In this document: in pieces, positions 17,377 through 26,279 of the stretch | Layout of the letters: each line of letters opens with the position of its first letter | How positions within the stretch are numbered: position 1 is the first letter of the stretch | From: Bordetella parapertussis | GTDB lineage: Bacteria > Pseudomonadota > Gammaproteobacteria > Burkholderiales > Burkholderiaceae_C | Assembly (NCBI GenBank): GCA_945861305.1 | Contig: CAMATW010000016.1 | Span: 1-54,795, forward strand | Length of the DNA: 54,795 nucleotides | Reading direction: 5' to 3' | The notes under the pieces: generated by a model | The model's database searches: none | Told to the model about the DNA's origin: nothing | The model's input: only the letters and a program-made list of their open reading frames with translations | Position numbers and translations under genes: made by a program

Positions 17377-18300
17377 ATGACCGAACCCCAACTCCGTTGT
17401 TCTCACCTGACCAAACGCTTTAGCAACACCACGGTGGTTGACGATTTATCGTTCGAACTACATGCCGGTGAGTGCTTGGGCGTGATTGGCCCAAACGGGG
17501 CGGGCAAAACCACCACCTTTCGCATGTGCTTGGGTCTGAGTTCCGCAGACAGCGGCAGCATCAGCGTGTTTGGCATGCCCATGCCCGAAGAAACGCTTGC
17601 CATCAAAGCGCGACTGGGTGTGGTGAGCCAGTTCGATTCGCTAGACCCGGACTTTTCTTGCAGCGAAAACCTGATGGTCTATGGCCGCTACTTTGGCATG
17701 GCCAGCGCCGACATTCGCGCACGTATTCCCTCGCTGCTGTCGTTTGCCGCATTGACCCACAAGGCTGACGCCAAACCCGGCGAGTTATCGGGCGGTATGA
17801 AGCGACGCCTAAGCCTTGCACGCGCCTTGATCAACGACCCACAATTGCTGTTGCTGGACGAACCCACCACCGGCCTAGACCCGCAAGCGCGTCACCTCAT
17901 GTGGGAGCGTTTGCAGCAACTCTTGCAACAAGGCAAATCCATCTTGCTGACAACGCACTTCATGGACGAGGCTGAGCGACTGTGCGACCGCTTGTTGGTG
18001 CTGGACCATGGGCGCAAAATCGCCGAAGGCAAACCACGCGACCTCATCACCCAGCATTTAGAACCTGATGTGGTGGAAGTGTTTGGTGGTAACCCACAAG
18101 ACATTGCTGGCAGTGCTGCACGCAATCACGCGAAACGGGTAGAGGTGAGTGGCGACACAGTGTTTTTCTACACCGATACCGCCGCGCCATTGCTGCAGGT
18201 CTTGGGCAACATCGCGGGTTTACGCACCCTGCACCGCCCCGCCAATTTGGAAGACCTGTTCTTGAAACTCACTGGCCGTCAAATTCGAGAGGACGGATGA
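17377..18300 (+). CDS. nodI: ABC-2 type transporter ATP-binding protein (NodI-like)
   Basis: This is the ATPase of an ABC exporter. The ATG at 17377 gives 307 residues beginning M-T-E-P-Q-L-R-C. Walker A is G-P-N-G-A-G-K-T at 38-45, followed by the Q-loop, the signature L-S-G-G-M-K-R-R and Walker B L-L-L-L-D-E-P-T. The pair with the next gene resembles NodI/NodJ lipochitooligosaccharide exporters, but such pairs are common in non-nodulating betaproteobacteria and the cargo is unknown. The stop overlaps the next start (ATGA). Confidence 0.85.
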   Translation: MTEPQLRCSHLTKRFSNTTVVDDLSFELHAGECLGVIGPNGAGKTTTFRMCLGLSSADSGSISVFGMPMPEETLAIKARLGVVSQFDSLDPDFSCSENLMVYGRYFGMASADIRARIPSLLSFAALTHKADAKPGELSGGMKRRLSLARALINDPQLLLLDEPTTGLDPQARHLMWERLQQLLQQGKSILLTTHFMDEAERLCDRLLVLDHGRKIAEGKPRDLITQHLEPDVVEVFGGNPQDIAGSAARNHAKRVEVSGDTVFFYTDTAAPLLQVLGNIAGLRTLHRPANLEDLFLKLTGRQIREDG

Positions 18301-19067
18301 TGCGACTGCGTTTTTGGCCGGTTTTTTTGCGCAATTTTTTGGTCTGGCGCAAACTTTTTATTCCCAGCTTGATCGCCAATATCGCCGAGCCCTTGATGTG
18401 GTTAGTGGCGTTTGGCTACGGCCTAGGTTCCTTGGTGGGTGGCGTGCAGCAAGGCGATATGAAGGTGCCTTACATCTTGTTTTTGGCCAGTGGTTCGGTG
18501 TGCATGAGTGCAATGAATGCCGCCACCTTCGAGGCGCTGTACTCGGCGTTCTCGCGTATGCATGTACAAAAAACTTGGGACGGCATCATGAACGCGCCGG
18601 TTCGACTCGACGATGTGTTGCTCGCTGAAATGCTGTGGGCTGCCTTCAAAGCCATCTTCACTGTGACGGCAATTTTGATCGTGATGCTGGCCTTGGGCAT
18701 CAGCCACTCATGGAAGTTGGTGGTGGCTTGGCCGGTGTTGCTGGGTGTGGGCGTCACCTTCAGTTGCTTGGCGCTGATCTTTAACGCCTTGGCCAAGGGC
18801 TATGACTTTTTCACCTATTACTTCACACTGTTCTTGACACCCATGATGTTTTTAAGCGGTGTATTTTTTCCCTTGGATACCCTGCCTGAGATGGTGAAGT
18901 GGATTGCTTGGTGTTTGCCACTTACCCATGCGGTGGCTTTGGTGCGGCCCTTGTTCATGGATGCTTGGCCTGATCAAGCATGGCTGCATCTAGGGGTTCT
19001 GGCGCTTTACGCCAGCGCGGCTTGGTGGATAGCTCTGACGTTGACGCGCAAACGCTTTAAGCAATAA
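18297..19067 (+). CDS. nodJ: ABC-2 type transporter permease (NodJ-like)
   Basis: This 256-residue inner-membrane permease has about six helices and the ABC-2 end region [13 protein letters not shown] followed by L-P-L-T-H-A-V. It is translationally coupled to the ATPase gene and completes the exporter. It ends 9 bp before the convergent Bug-receptor gene. Confidence 0.87.
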   Translation: MMRLRFWPVFLRNFLVWRKLFIPSLIANIAEPLMWLVAFGYGLGSLVGGVQQGDMKVPYILFLASGSVCMSAMNAATFEALYSAFSRMHVQKTWDGIMNAPVRLDDVLLAEMLWAAFKAIFTVTAILIVMLALGISHSWKLVVAWPVLLGVGVTFSCLALIFNALAKGYDFFTYYFTLFLTPMMFLSGVFFPLDTLPEMVKWIAWCLPLTHAVALVRPLFMDAWPDQAWLHLGVLALYASAAWWIALTLTRKRFKQ

Positions 19068-19076
19068 GCGTTGATC

Positions 19077-20063
19077 TCAATCGGCGTATACGCCCGCCGC
19101 CTTAATGATGGGGTTCCACTTGGCAATCTCGGCAGTAACAAATTTTTTGTGCTCAGCAGGGTCGGTGCGTTTATCAATAATCATCACCGCACCCATGGCT
19201 TCTTGTTTTTGAACAAAAGCAGGGTCTGAAAACACGGAACGCAAAGCGCCATACAACTTGGCCTTGGTATCGGGTGGCAAGCCTTTGGGCGCATACACCG
19301 CGTGCCACACACTGACCTGAAACCCCTTCAATCCTGACTCTTGCAAAGTAGGCAAATCTTTCAAAGCAGCTTGCGGCAAATGCTTATTACTCGTCACAGC
19401 GTAGGCTTTGATTTTTCGACCCTCAATAAAGGGCAGGGTGTTGGTGGTTTGGTCACACAAAATATCAATTTGACCACCTAGCAAATCGTTCATGGCCATG
19501 GATACGCCCTTGTAGTTAATGGTGGTCATCTGGGTACGCATAGCCGATTGCCATAACAAGCCACACAAATGCGAAGCTGAGCCTATGCCTGCATTGCCCA
19601 GGTTGACTTTGTCTTTCTGCACTGCTACCCAAGCACTGAGCTGTTTGTAATCATTCGCTTCCAGTGTGGGGCGAGCCACGATGGTCATGGGCACTTCATG
19701 GATCATGCCCAAATAGTCAAAATCGGTGAGCACATCGAAACTGGGTTTTCGAATGAGTGCCGGCATGGTCGCCATGCCGATGTGGTGGATCAATAAAGTG
19801 TGTCCATCGGCTGCGGCACGTGCTACTTTTTGGGTGGCAATTGCACCCCCTGCACCCAAGGCGTTTTCAACCACGATGGTCGCACCACCCAAGGGCTTAC
19901 GCAGGGCTTCGGCCATGTCACGCGCCAAGCGGTCGGTGGGCCCACCTGCAGTGAAGGGCACCACCAAAGTAATGGGTTTGTCTTTGATGGGAAAAGTTTG
20001 TGCCAGGGCAGCGCCCATGCACAACAACCACAAACAGCTACTTGTAACTGCGCGCATCTTCAA
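19077..20063 (-). CDS. Bug-family (TctC-like) tripartite tricarboxylate transporter receptor
   Basis: The periplasmic solute receptor has 328 residues and a signal peptide (cleavage near G-A-A-L-A|Q-T, residue 21). The mature start I-T-L-V-V-P-F-T-A-G-G-P-T-D and the block G-A-G-G-A-I-A-T are typical of Bug proteins. These are numerous in Burkholderiales and bind carboxylates such as citrate, nicotinate or aromatic acids. No TctA/TctB membrane genes are nearby. It overlaps the upstream CoA ligase by 26 bp and is last in the long minus-strand operon. Confidence 0.88.
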   Translation of the reverse strand: MKMRAVTSSCLWLLCMGAALAQTFPIKDKPITLVVPFTAGGPTDRLARDMAEALRKPLGGATIVVENALGAGGAIATQKVARAAADGHTLLIHHIGMATMPALIRKPSFDVLTDFDYLGMIHEVPMTIVARPTLEANDYKQLSAWVAVQKDKVNLGNAGIGSASHLCGLLWQSAMRTQMTTINYKGVSMAMNDLLGGQIDILCDQTTNTLPFIEGRKIKAYAVTSNKHLPQAALKDLPTLQESGLKGFQVSVWHAVYAPKGLPPDTKAKLYGALRSVFSDPAFVQKQEAMGAVMIIDKRTDPAEHKKFVTAEIAKWNPIIKAAGVYAD

Positions 20064-21285
20064 TCACCTTGCCATCGTTGGCCAGACTGCCAGGCCTGAC
20101 CATCACAATGTCTGCACGCAGCTTGGTGATGTCGCGCACCGCTTGTGCCAATGCGTTTTGCAGCGTATCCGATACTTGCGCCGTTTCCACATGCAAATGC
20201 ATATGGTCATTGGCCATCTCGCCACTGACGACCAAGCGTGCTTTGACCACCTCAGGGAAGCGCTTAGCCACTTGATCAACTTGGCCGGGGTGGACAAACA
20301 TCCCTCGCACCTTGGTGGTTTGATCGGCACGGCCCATCCACCCTTTGATGCGTTGGTTGGTGCGACCTGTGGGGCAGTGTCCTGGCAATACCGCGGTTAA
20401 ATCGCCTGTGCCAAAGCGAATTAACGGGTAGTCGGGGTTCAAACTGGTCACGACCAACTCGCCCACCTCGCCAGCAATAACGGGGTCGCCGGTCCCTGGG
20501 CGAACAATTTCGACAATCACACCTTCATCGAGCACCAAGCCCTCACGCGCAGAGGTTTCATACGCAATTAAGCCTATGTCTGCCGTGGCATAGCACTGGT
20601 ATGCGGTCATGCCGCGCTCTGCCAACCAATCGCGCAAAGAGGGCGGGAAGGCCTCGCCACTGACCAAGGCTTTGCTCAAAAATGACAGGGCTGTTTGTGA
20701 TTCAGCGGCTTTTTCAAACAAGATTTTCAAAAAACTGGGGGTGCCGCTGTAGCCACTGGGACGCAGTTCCAGCATCGCTTGCAGCTGTTGTTCGGTCTGA
20801 CCTGTGCCACCCGGAAAGACGCTGCAACCTAAGGCATGTGCGCCGCTCTCCATCATGGAGCCCGCAGGCGTAAAGTGGTAACTGAAACAGTTGTGTACCA
20901 ATTCGCCAGCGCGAAAACCTGCGGCGTAGAGGGCTCGCGCCATGCGCCAATAGTCTTTGCCCACGCCCTCGGGTTCGTAAATAGGGCCGGGGCTGGCAAA
21001 CACACGCGGCATGGTCTTACCGAAACGCAGCGCAGAAAATCCGCCAAACACATCGTTGGCACGCTGGGCTTGCTGATGCTCTAGCAGTTCGTATTTGCGC
21101 GTGACGGGCAAAGCTGCCAATGCAGCACAGCTGTTGATGTCGCTCGCCTTCACGCCTTGCAAAATCGTTGCCCATGCGCTTGCAGCGGTTTGTGCATGGG
21201 CAATTTGTGCGGGCAAGGCCTGCAGCAGAGCCGCTTCACGCACAGCAGGGTCACGCTGTTCCAGAGAGTCGTAAAAATTGCTCAT
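20038..21285 (-). CDS. Phenylacetate-CoA ligase family (PaaK-like) adenylate-forming enzyme
   Basis: A 415-residue enzyme of the PaaK type, which activates aryl or other carboxylic acids as CoA thioesters through an acyl-adenylate. Visible motifs are F-A-S-P-G-P-I-Y (in place of the usual S-S-G-T-T-G-x-P phosphate loop), S-G-T-P-S-F-L, C-Y-A-T-A-D-I-G and F-G-T-G-D-L-T. The altered phosphate loop suggests a divergent substrate or activity. I use the ATG at 21285 (M-S-N-F-Y-D-S-L). An upstream start at 21312 would overlap livF by 13 bp. Confidence 0.8.
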   Translation of the reverse strand: MSNFYDSLEQRDPAVREAALLQALPAQIAHAQTAASAWATILQGVKASDINSCAALAALPVTRKYELLEHQQAQRANDVFGGFSALRFGKTMPRVFASPGPIYEPEGVGKDYWRMARALYAAGFRAGELVHNCFSYHFTPAGSMMESGAHALGCSVFPGGTGQTEQQLQAMLELRPSGYSGTPSFLKILFEKAAESQTALSFLSKALVSGEAFPPSLRDWLAERGMTAYQCYATADIGLIAYETSAREGLVLDEGVIVEIVRPGTGDPVIAGEVGELVVTSLNPDYPLIRFGTGDLTAVLPGHCPTGRTNQRIKGWMGRADQTTKVRGMFVHPGQVDQVAKRFPEVVKARLVVSGEMANDHMHLHVETAQVSDTLQNALAQAVRDITKLRADIVMVRPGSLANDGKVIEDARSYK

Positions 21286-21299
21286 ATGTGCATCACACC

Positions 21300-22121
21300 T
21301 TAAGCCAGCCAACGCTTGCGACGTTTGTAACTTTTCACATCCTTGAAGCTTTTGCGCTCGCCGCCGCCCATGCCAAGGTAAAACTCTTTCACGTCTTCGT
21401 TGTTGGCCAAGTCTTTGGCTGCGCCATCCATCACAATGCGACCCGACTCCATGATGTAGCCAAAGTCCGCATAGCGCAAAGCCATGTGGGTGTTTTGCTC
21501 TGCCAACAAAAAAGTGACGTGCTCTTTTTGGTTCAAGTCTTTGACGATGTTGAACACCTCTTCCACGATTTGCGGCGCCAAGCCCATGGAAGGTTCATCT
21601 AGTAACACCATGCTGGGGTTGGCCATCAGGGCGCGACCAATCGCGCACATCTGCTGCTCGCCACCAGAGGTGTAGGCTGCTTGGGAATCTTTACGGATTT
21701 TCAAACGCGGGAAATAGTTGTAGACCTTCTCTAGGTTGGCTGCAATCTCGCCCTTGTCGCTGCGGGTATAGCTGCCCGTCAGCAAGTTTTCTTCGATGGT
21801 GAGGTGGGCAAAGCAATGCCGCCCCTCCATCACCTGCACCACGCCGCGCTTGACCAAGTCTGCAGTCGTGAGGTTTTCAATGCGCTCACCACGCAACTCG
21901 ATGCTGCCCTTGGTCACCTCACCACGCTCGCCTTGCAACAAGTTGGAGATGGCACGCAAGGTGGTGGTCTTGCCTGCGCCATTGCCACCCAAGAGCGCCA
22001 CAATGCCCCGCTCTGGCACTTGTAGTGAAACGCCTTTGAGCACCAAGATGACATGGTTGTAAATCACCTCAATACCGTTGACGCTCAAGACGACAGGGGG
22101 GGCACTCATGACTGTTTCCAA
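21300..22121 (-). CDS. livF: Branched-chain amino acid-type ABC transporter ATP-binding protein LivF
   Basis: Second ATPase of the Liv-type importer, 273 residues, with Walker A G-G-N-G-A-G-K-T near 46-53, signature S-G-G-E-Q-Q-M and Walker B M-V-L-L-D-E-P-S. It carries a basic C-terminal tail rich in Lys and Arg beyond the usual end of LivF. It is cotranscribed with the receptor and permeases upstream. Given the flanking CoA ligases, the substrate may be an aromatic or fatty acid rather than leucine. Confidence 0.92.
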   Translation of the reverse strand: METVMSAPPVVLSVNGIEVIYNHVILVLKGVSLQVPERGIVALLGGNGAGKTTTLRAISNLLQGERGEVTKGSIELRGERIENLTTADLVKRGVVQVMEGRHCFAHLTIEENLLTGSYTRSDKGEIAANLEKVYNYFPRLKIRKDSQAAYTSGGEQQMCAIGRALMANPSMVLLDEPSMGLAPQIVEEVFNIVKDLNQKEHVTFLLAEQNTHMALRYADFGYIMESGRIVMDGAAKDLANNEDVKEFYLGMGGGERKSFKDVKSYKRRKRWLA

Positions 22122-22135
22122 GAATGGTTACAACA

Positions 22136-23461
22136 TCAAGACTGGCAGTCTTGACCGGTGCGTCTCACGAGCTTTTTGTCAGCTGCGTATTTGTCTGCGG
22201 TCGCTTTGACCAAAGGCTTCAAAATCTGCTCGTCCGCTTGCAGCCAATCGGAAGTGAAGACCCATTTCTTGCCGTCCCATGTATGAATGCGCGTCCACGA
22301 CGCACCCATGTGGTCCATGCAAGAAGTGCTGATGGGTCGCATCACCCCTTTAAAGCCCAACGCATCCAATTTGGCTTGTGTCAGGTTAAGGTTCTCAAGA
22401 CCCCAACGCACTTGCTCGCCGGTCATGACCTTGCCTTTGCCAAAGCGCTCTTGCGCGGAACGAATGCCTTCAATGCCAATCATGGCGCTCATGGCACCTC
22501 GCATGTACAGCACCTGCCCCACTTCTTCTTTGGGGCCTGTGCCCTGACCTTTGCCATGCACCTGAGCCAAAATAGATTTGACAATCGCTGAGTCGGGTTC
22601 AGCCCCGTGTTGCATGGTCACCGCGTTATAGCCCTTGGCGCCATCGGCCACGTCTTTCACATCGGGCTCGGCACCAGCCCACCACACGCCATACATTTTT
22701 TCTCGGGGGTAGCCTGTGGCCTGCGCTTCTTTGATGGCGGTGGAGTTCATCACACCCCAGCCCCACAGCACCACATAGTCAGGACGCGCTTGACGCACTT
22801 GCAACCAAGTGGCTTTTTGCTCCACGCCAGGGGCAGTGACGGGCAACAATTGCAATTCAAAGCCATGGATGCGGCTGCGCTCTTGCATCAAGGGAATAGG
22901 TTCTTTACCAAAGGGGCTGTCGTGGTAAACCAAAGCAATTTTTTTACCTTTCAAATTATCCAAGCCACCTTCTTTTTTGCCGATGGCTTGCAAAATCGTG
23001 TCGGCCGCCACCCAGTAAGTGCCAGCGATGGGGAAGTTCCATTTGAAAACTGCGCCATCGGAGCTTTCACTGCGGCCATAGCCTACGGTGACCACCGGAA
23101 TTTTGTCGACAGGGGCTTTTTCGGTAATGGCGAAAGTGGCTCCTGTTGAGAGGGGTTGTACAAAGCTGGGGTTCTTGCTTTTCAGACGTTCATAACACTC
23201 CACACTGCGCGCCGTGTCATAGCCGGTTTCACATTCCTCAAAAGAAATTTTCACGCCGTTCAAACCCCCTTTGACGTTGACCAGTTTCAAGTAATCCACA
23301 AAGCCATTGGCCCATTGAGTGCCATTGGGCGCATAGGGGCCCGTGCGATAAGACAGTACCGGCACAAATTGGTCTTTGGACTGCGCCAGCACCGGCGTGG
23401 CTGCTGACAGCGCAAAAGCGGCCAGCAAGGCGGGAAGTAAGAGCTTGTTTGTTTTCATCAT
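22136..23461 (-). CDS. Liv-type ABC transporter substrate-binding protein
   Basis: The periplasmic receptor of the importer has 441 residues and a signal peptide (cleavage near T-P-V-L-A|Q-S, residue 26). The mature protein has the type I periplasmic fold, with N-G-V-K-I-S-F-E-E-C-E and V-T-V-G-Y-G-R-S. It is larger than LivJ/LivK (about 345 residues), as in receptors for aromatic compounds. GGAG lies 3-4 bp before the ATG-ATG pair, so the second ATG at 23458 is also possible. Confidence 0.9.
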   Translation of the reverse strand: MMKTNKLLLPALLAAFALSAATPVLAQSKDQFVPVLSYRTGPYAPNGTQWANGFVDYLKLVNVKGGLNGVKISFEECETGYDTARSVECYERLKSKNPSFVQPLSTGATFAITEKAPVDKIPVVTVGYGRSESSDGAVFKWNFPIAGTYWVAADTILQAIGKKEGGLDNLKGKKIALVYHDSPFGKEPIPLMQERSRIHGFELQLLPVTAPGVEQKATWLQVRQARPDYVVLWGWGVMNSTAIKEAQATGYPREKMYGVWWAGAEPDVKDVADGAKGYNAVTMQHGAEPDSAIVKSILAQVHGKGQGTGPKEEVGQVLYMRGAMSAMIGIEGIRSAQERFGKGKVMTGEQVRWGLENLNLTQAKLDALGFKGVMRPISTSCMDHMGASWTRIHTWDGKKWVFTSDWLQADEQILKPLVKATADKYAADKKLVRRTGQDCQS

Positions 23462-23482
23462 CGTCTCCTTGAAAATTACAAA

Positions 23483-24559
23483 TCAGTAAGGGAAAGGCCA
23501 AACACGCATTTTTTGTTTTCCTATCGACCACAGTTTGGCCAAACCGTGGGGCTCCACAATCAAAAACCACACAATCAAAGCGCCAAAAATCATCAGTTCG
23601 GTGTGCGAAACCACGGTAGTGGATATTTCAACACCGGCCAAACCCGCCAGCATGGGCAAAAACTGATTTAAGAAGATGGGCAACACAATAATGAAGGCGG
23701 CACCCAAGAAGCCACCCATGATCGAGCCCAAGCCACCAATAATGACCATGAACAACAAACGAAAAGACTGGTCTACCGAGAAAGCGCCGGGCTCCCAAGA
23801 GCCCAAATAAATAAATGCCCACAATGCGCCCGCCACACCAATGATGAAGGAGCTGACCGCAAAAGCAGAGAGTTTGGCGTACATGGGGCGAATACCGATG
23901 ACGGCCGCCGCCACGTCCATGTCGCGTATGGCCATCCACTCGCGACCAATCGCACCGCGCACCAAGTTTTTCGCCAGCAGTGCAATCACCACGAGCAAGG
24001 TCACACAAAACAGGTATTTGCTGACATCGGTATCGAGGGGCATACCAAACACCTGAAGGTTCGACACAGACACCGAGCCCGAAGGCGTGTCCAAGGTGAA
24101 CCACTTCACCCGCAAGAACATCCAATCGGCAAAAAACTGTGCGGCCAATGTCGCCACCGCCAAATACAGTCCACGCACCCGCAAACTGGGCAGGCCAAAC
24201 AACACGCCAAACGCGGTGGCACATAAGCCCCCCAACAACAAAGCGGGCAGCAAGGGCATGTCCGGCACTCGTGCAAAAAAGTTGTAAGCGCCATAAGCAC
24301 CGACTGCCATGAAAGCGCCTGAACCCAAAGATATTTGTCCGCAATAGCCCACCAAAATATTCACGCCCAAAGCCGCCATCGCCATGATGACAAAGGGAAT
24401 GAGAATGGCGCGAAACATATAGTCGGAGGCGAAGAAGGGTACCGCGGCAAAAGCTACCAGCAACAACAAGCCCACAAACACGCGGTCTTGCGCAATCGGG
24501 AAGATTTGCTGGTCCTCTCGGTAGGAGGTTTTGAATTGACCGTTTTCTCTATAGAACAT
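23483..24559 (-). CDS. livM: Liv-type ABC transporter permease LivM
   Basis: One of the two membrane subunits, with 358 residues and about ten helices. Family blocks visible are G-Y-C-G-Q-I-S-L-G-S-G-A-F near residue 75 and G-S-I-M-G-G-F-L-G-A near the C-terminus. It follows livH after a 2-bp gap. Confidence 0.93.
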   Translation of the reverse strand: MFYRENGQFKTSYREDQQIFPIAQDRVFVGLLLLVAFAAVPFFASDYMFRAILIPFVIMAMAALGVNILVGYCGQISLGSGAFMAVGAYGAYNFFARVPDMPLLPALLLGGLCATAFGVLFGLPSLRVRGLYLAVATLAAQFFADWMFLRVKWFTLDTPSGSVSVSNLQVFGMPLDTDVSKYLFCVTLLVVIALLAKNLVRGAIGREWMAIRDMDVAAAVIGIRPMYAKLSAFAVSSFIIGVAGALWAFIYLGSWEPGAFSVDQSFRLLFMVIIGGLGSIMGGFLGAAFIIVLPIFLNQFLPMLAGLAGVEISTTVVSHTELMIFGALIVWFLIVEPHGLAKLWSIGKQKMRVWPFPY

Positions 24560-24561
24560 GG

Positions 24562-25491
24562 TTAGACGCGATCAATTATTTTTTCGCCAAAGAGACCCTG
24601 AGGCCGCACCAACAAGAACAACAAAGCCAAGACATAAGCGAACCAAATTTCGATACCGCCCCCGACATAAGGGCCCAAGAAAACCTCGGAAAGCTTCTCT
24701 CCCACACCAATGATGAGGCCGCCAATGATGGCACCGGGTACCGAGGTAAGGCCACCCAAAATCACCACAGGCAAGGCGCGCAGAGCAATGGTGGCCAATG
24801 AAAACTGCACGCCCAGTTTGCTACCCCAAATCATGCCGGCAACCAAAGCCACCACACCGGCCACGCACCACACAATGACCCAGATGCGGTTCAAAGGAAT
24901 GCCAATCGATTGCGCGGCTTGGTGATCGTCGGCCACCGCGCGCAGCGCTCTACCAGTGGAAGTTTTTTGGAAAAACAAGGACAGCAAAGCCACCAACAGC
25001 GCAGCAATCAAAGCAGCGATCAAATCTTCTTGGTTGATCAATAAACCGCCTTGGAACACATTCTCAAAAGCCATCACAGGGTCTTTGGGCATACCGATAT
25101 CGATTTTGTAAATGTCATTGCCAAAGATCGATTGACCCAAGCCCTCAAGAAAGTAAGCAATACCCAAGGTCGCCATCAACAAGGTGGTGCCTTCTTGGTT
25201 AACCAGTCGGCGCAACACCAAGCGCTCGATCAACCATGCAACGATGAACATGACCCCACCCGCCAACACAAAAGCAATGAGGTTGACCAAGACCGGATGG
25301 GTCAAACCTGTCAACTGTGGCAGCCACTCGGCAAAGCGCGCCATCGCCAAGGCAGCAAACAGCACCATCGCACCTTGGGCGAAGTTGAAGACGCCCGAGG
25401 CTTTGTAAATCAATACAAAGCCCAAGGCGACCAGCGAATACAACATGCCTGCCATCAGGCCGCCCAGCAAAGTTTCCAGAAAGAATGCCAT
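24562..25491 (-). CDS. livH: Liv-type ABC transporter permease LivH
   Basis: The partner membrane subunit, about 309 residues, with L-L-G-G-L-M-A-G-M-L-Y-S-L-V-A near the start and the conserved G-L-T-S-V-P-G-A-I-I-G-G loop. The ATG at 25491 is preferred to the in-frame TTG at 25500, which overlaps the livG stop. It lies within the same operon. Confidence 0.93.
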   Translation of the reverse strand: MAFFLETLLGGLMAGMLYSLVALGFVLIYKASGVFNFAQGAMVLFAALAMARFAEWLPQLTGLTHPVLVNLIAFVLAGGVMFIVAWLIERLVLRRLVNQEGTTLLMATLGIAYFLEGLGQSIFGNDIYKIDIGMPKDPVMAFENVFQGGLLINQEDLIAALIAALLVALLSLFFQKTSTGRALRAVADDHQAAQSIGIPLNRIWVIVWCVAGVVALVAGMIWGSKLGVQFSLATIALRALPVVILGGLTSVPGAIIGGLIIGVGEKLSEVFLGPYVGGGIEIWFAYVLALLFLLVRPQGLFGEKIIDRV

Positions 25492-25496
25492 GGTGA

Positions 25497-26279
25497 TCAA
25501 TGCCCTGTGCCCAAGTAGGCACTGATGACTTCGGGGTTGTTGCGCACTTCGTCGGGTGTTCCATCGCCAATTTTTTTACCGTAATCCAACACAACCACGC
25601 GGTCGGAAATGTCCATCACCACGCCCATATCGTGTTCAATCAAAACGACAGTGGTACCAAACTCGTCGTTGACATCCAAGATGAAGCGACACATGTCCTG
25701 CTTTTCTTCCACATTCATGCCGGCCATGGGCTCGTCCAGCAACAAAACTTGAGGCTCAAGCGCCAGCGCTCGTCCAAGGTCTACCCGTTTTTGCAAACCA
25801 TAGGGCAACTGCCCGACGGAGGTTTTGCGGTAGGGCTGAATTTCAAGAAAGTCGATGATTTCTTCCACTTTTCTGCGGTGCTCAATCTCTTCACGCTCGG
25901 CAGGACCAAAGCGTATGGCTTGCAGCAGCAAATTGCTTTTCATGCGCAAATTGCGCCCCGTCATGATGTTGTCAAGCACACTCATGCCTTTGAACAAAGC
26001 GAGATTTTGAAAGGTACGCGCCACGCCCATGACCGCCACTTGGTGGCTGTCCATGTGGCTGAAGGTTTGGCCTCGGAAAGTGATGTTGCCTTGCTGGGGC
26101 GTGTACACGCCGTTGATGCAATTGAGCATCGAGCTTTTGCCTGCGCCATTGGGGCCGATGATGGCGCGAATTTCATGCTCGCGTACATTGAAGCTGATAT
26201 CGGACAGGGCTTTAACGCCACCAAAGTTCAGCGATATATTGTGCACATCCAAAATCACATCGCCTATGACTTTGCTCAT
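25497..26279 (-). CDS. livG: Liv-type ABC transporter ATP-binding protein LivG
   Basis: First ATPase of the importer, 260 residues, with Walker A G-P-N-G-A-G-K-S, signature-region sequence Q-L-P-Y-G-L-Q-K-R (G-x-Q-K-R variant normal for LivG) and Walker B V-L-L-L-D-E-P-M-A-G-M-N. Its ATG overlaps the stop of the upstream CoA-ligase gene (ATGA), so ligase and transporter synthesis are coupled. Confidence 0.93.
   Translation of the reverse strand: MSKVIGDVILDVHNISLNFGGVKALSDISFNVREHEIRAIIGPNGAGKSSMLNCINGVYTPQQGNITFRGQTFSHMDSHQVAVMGVARTFQNLALFKGMSVLDNIMTGRNLRMKSNLLLQAIRFGPAEREEIEHRRKVEEIIDFLEIQPYRKTSVGQLPYGLQKRVDLGRALALEPQVLLLDEPMAGMNVEEKQDMCRFILDVNDEFGTTVVLIEHDMGVVMDISDRVVVLDYGKKIGDGTPDEVRNNPEVISAYLGTGH

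Noticed and set aside
17377..19067. Nodulation-factor export as the role of the NodI/NodJ-like pair
   Set aside because: No other nod genes are present, and such ABC-2 pairs are common in betaproteobacteria; only the family assignment is kept.
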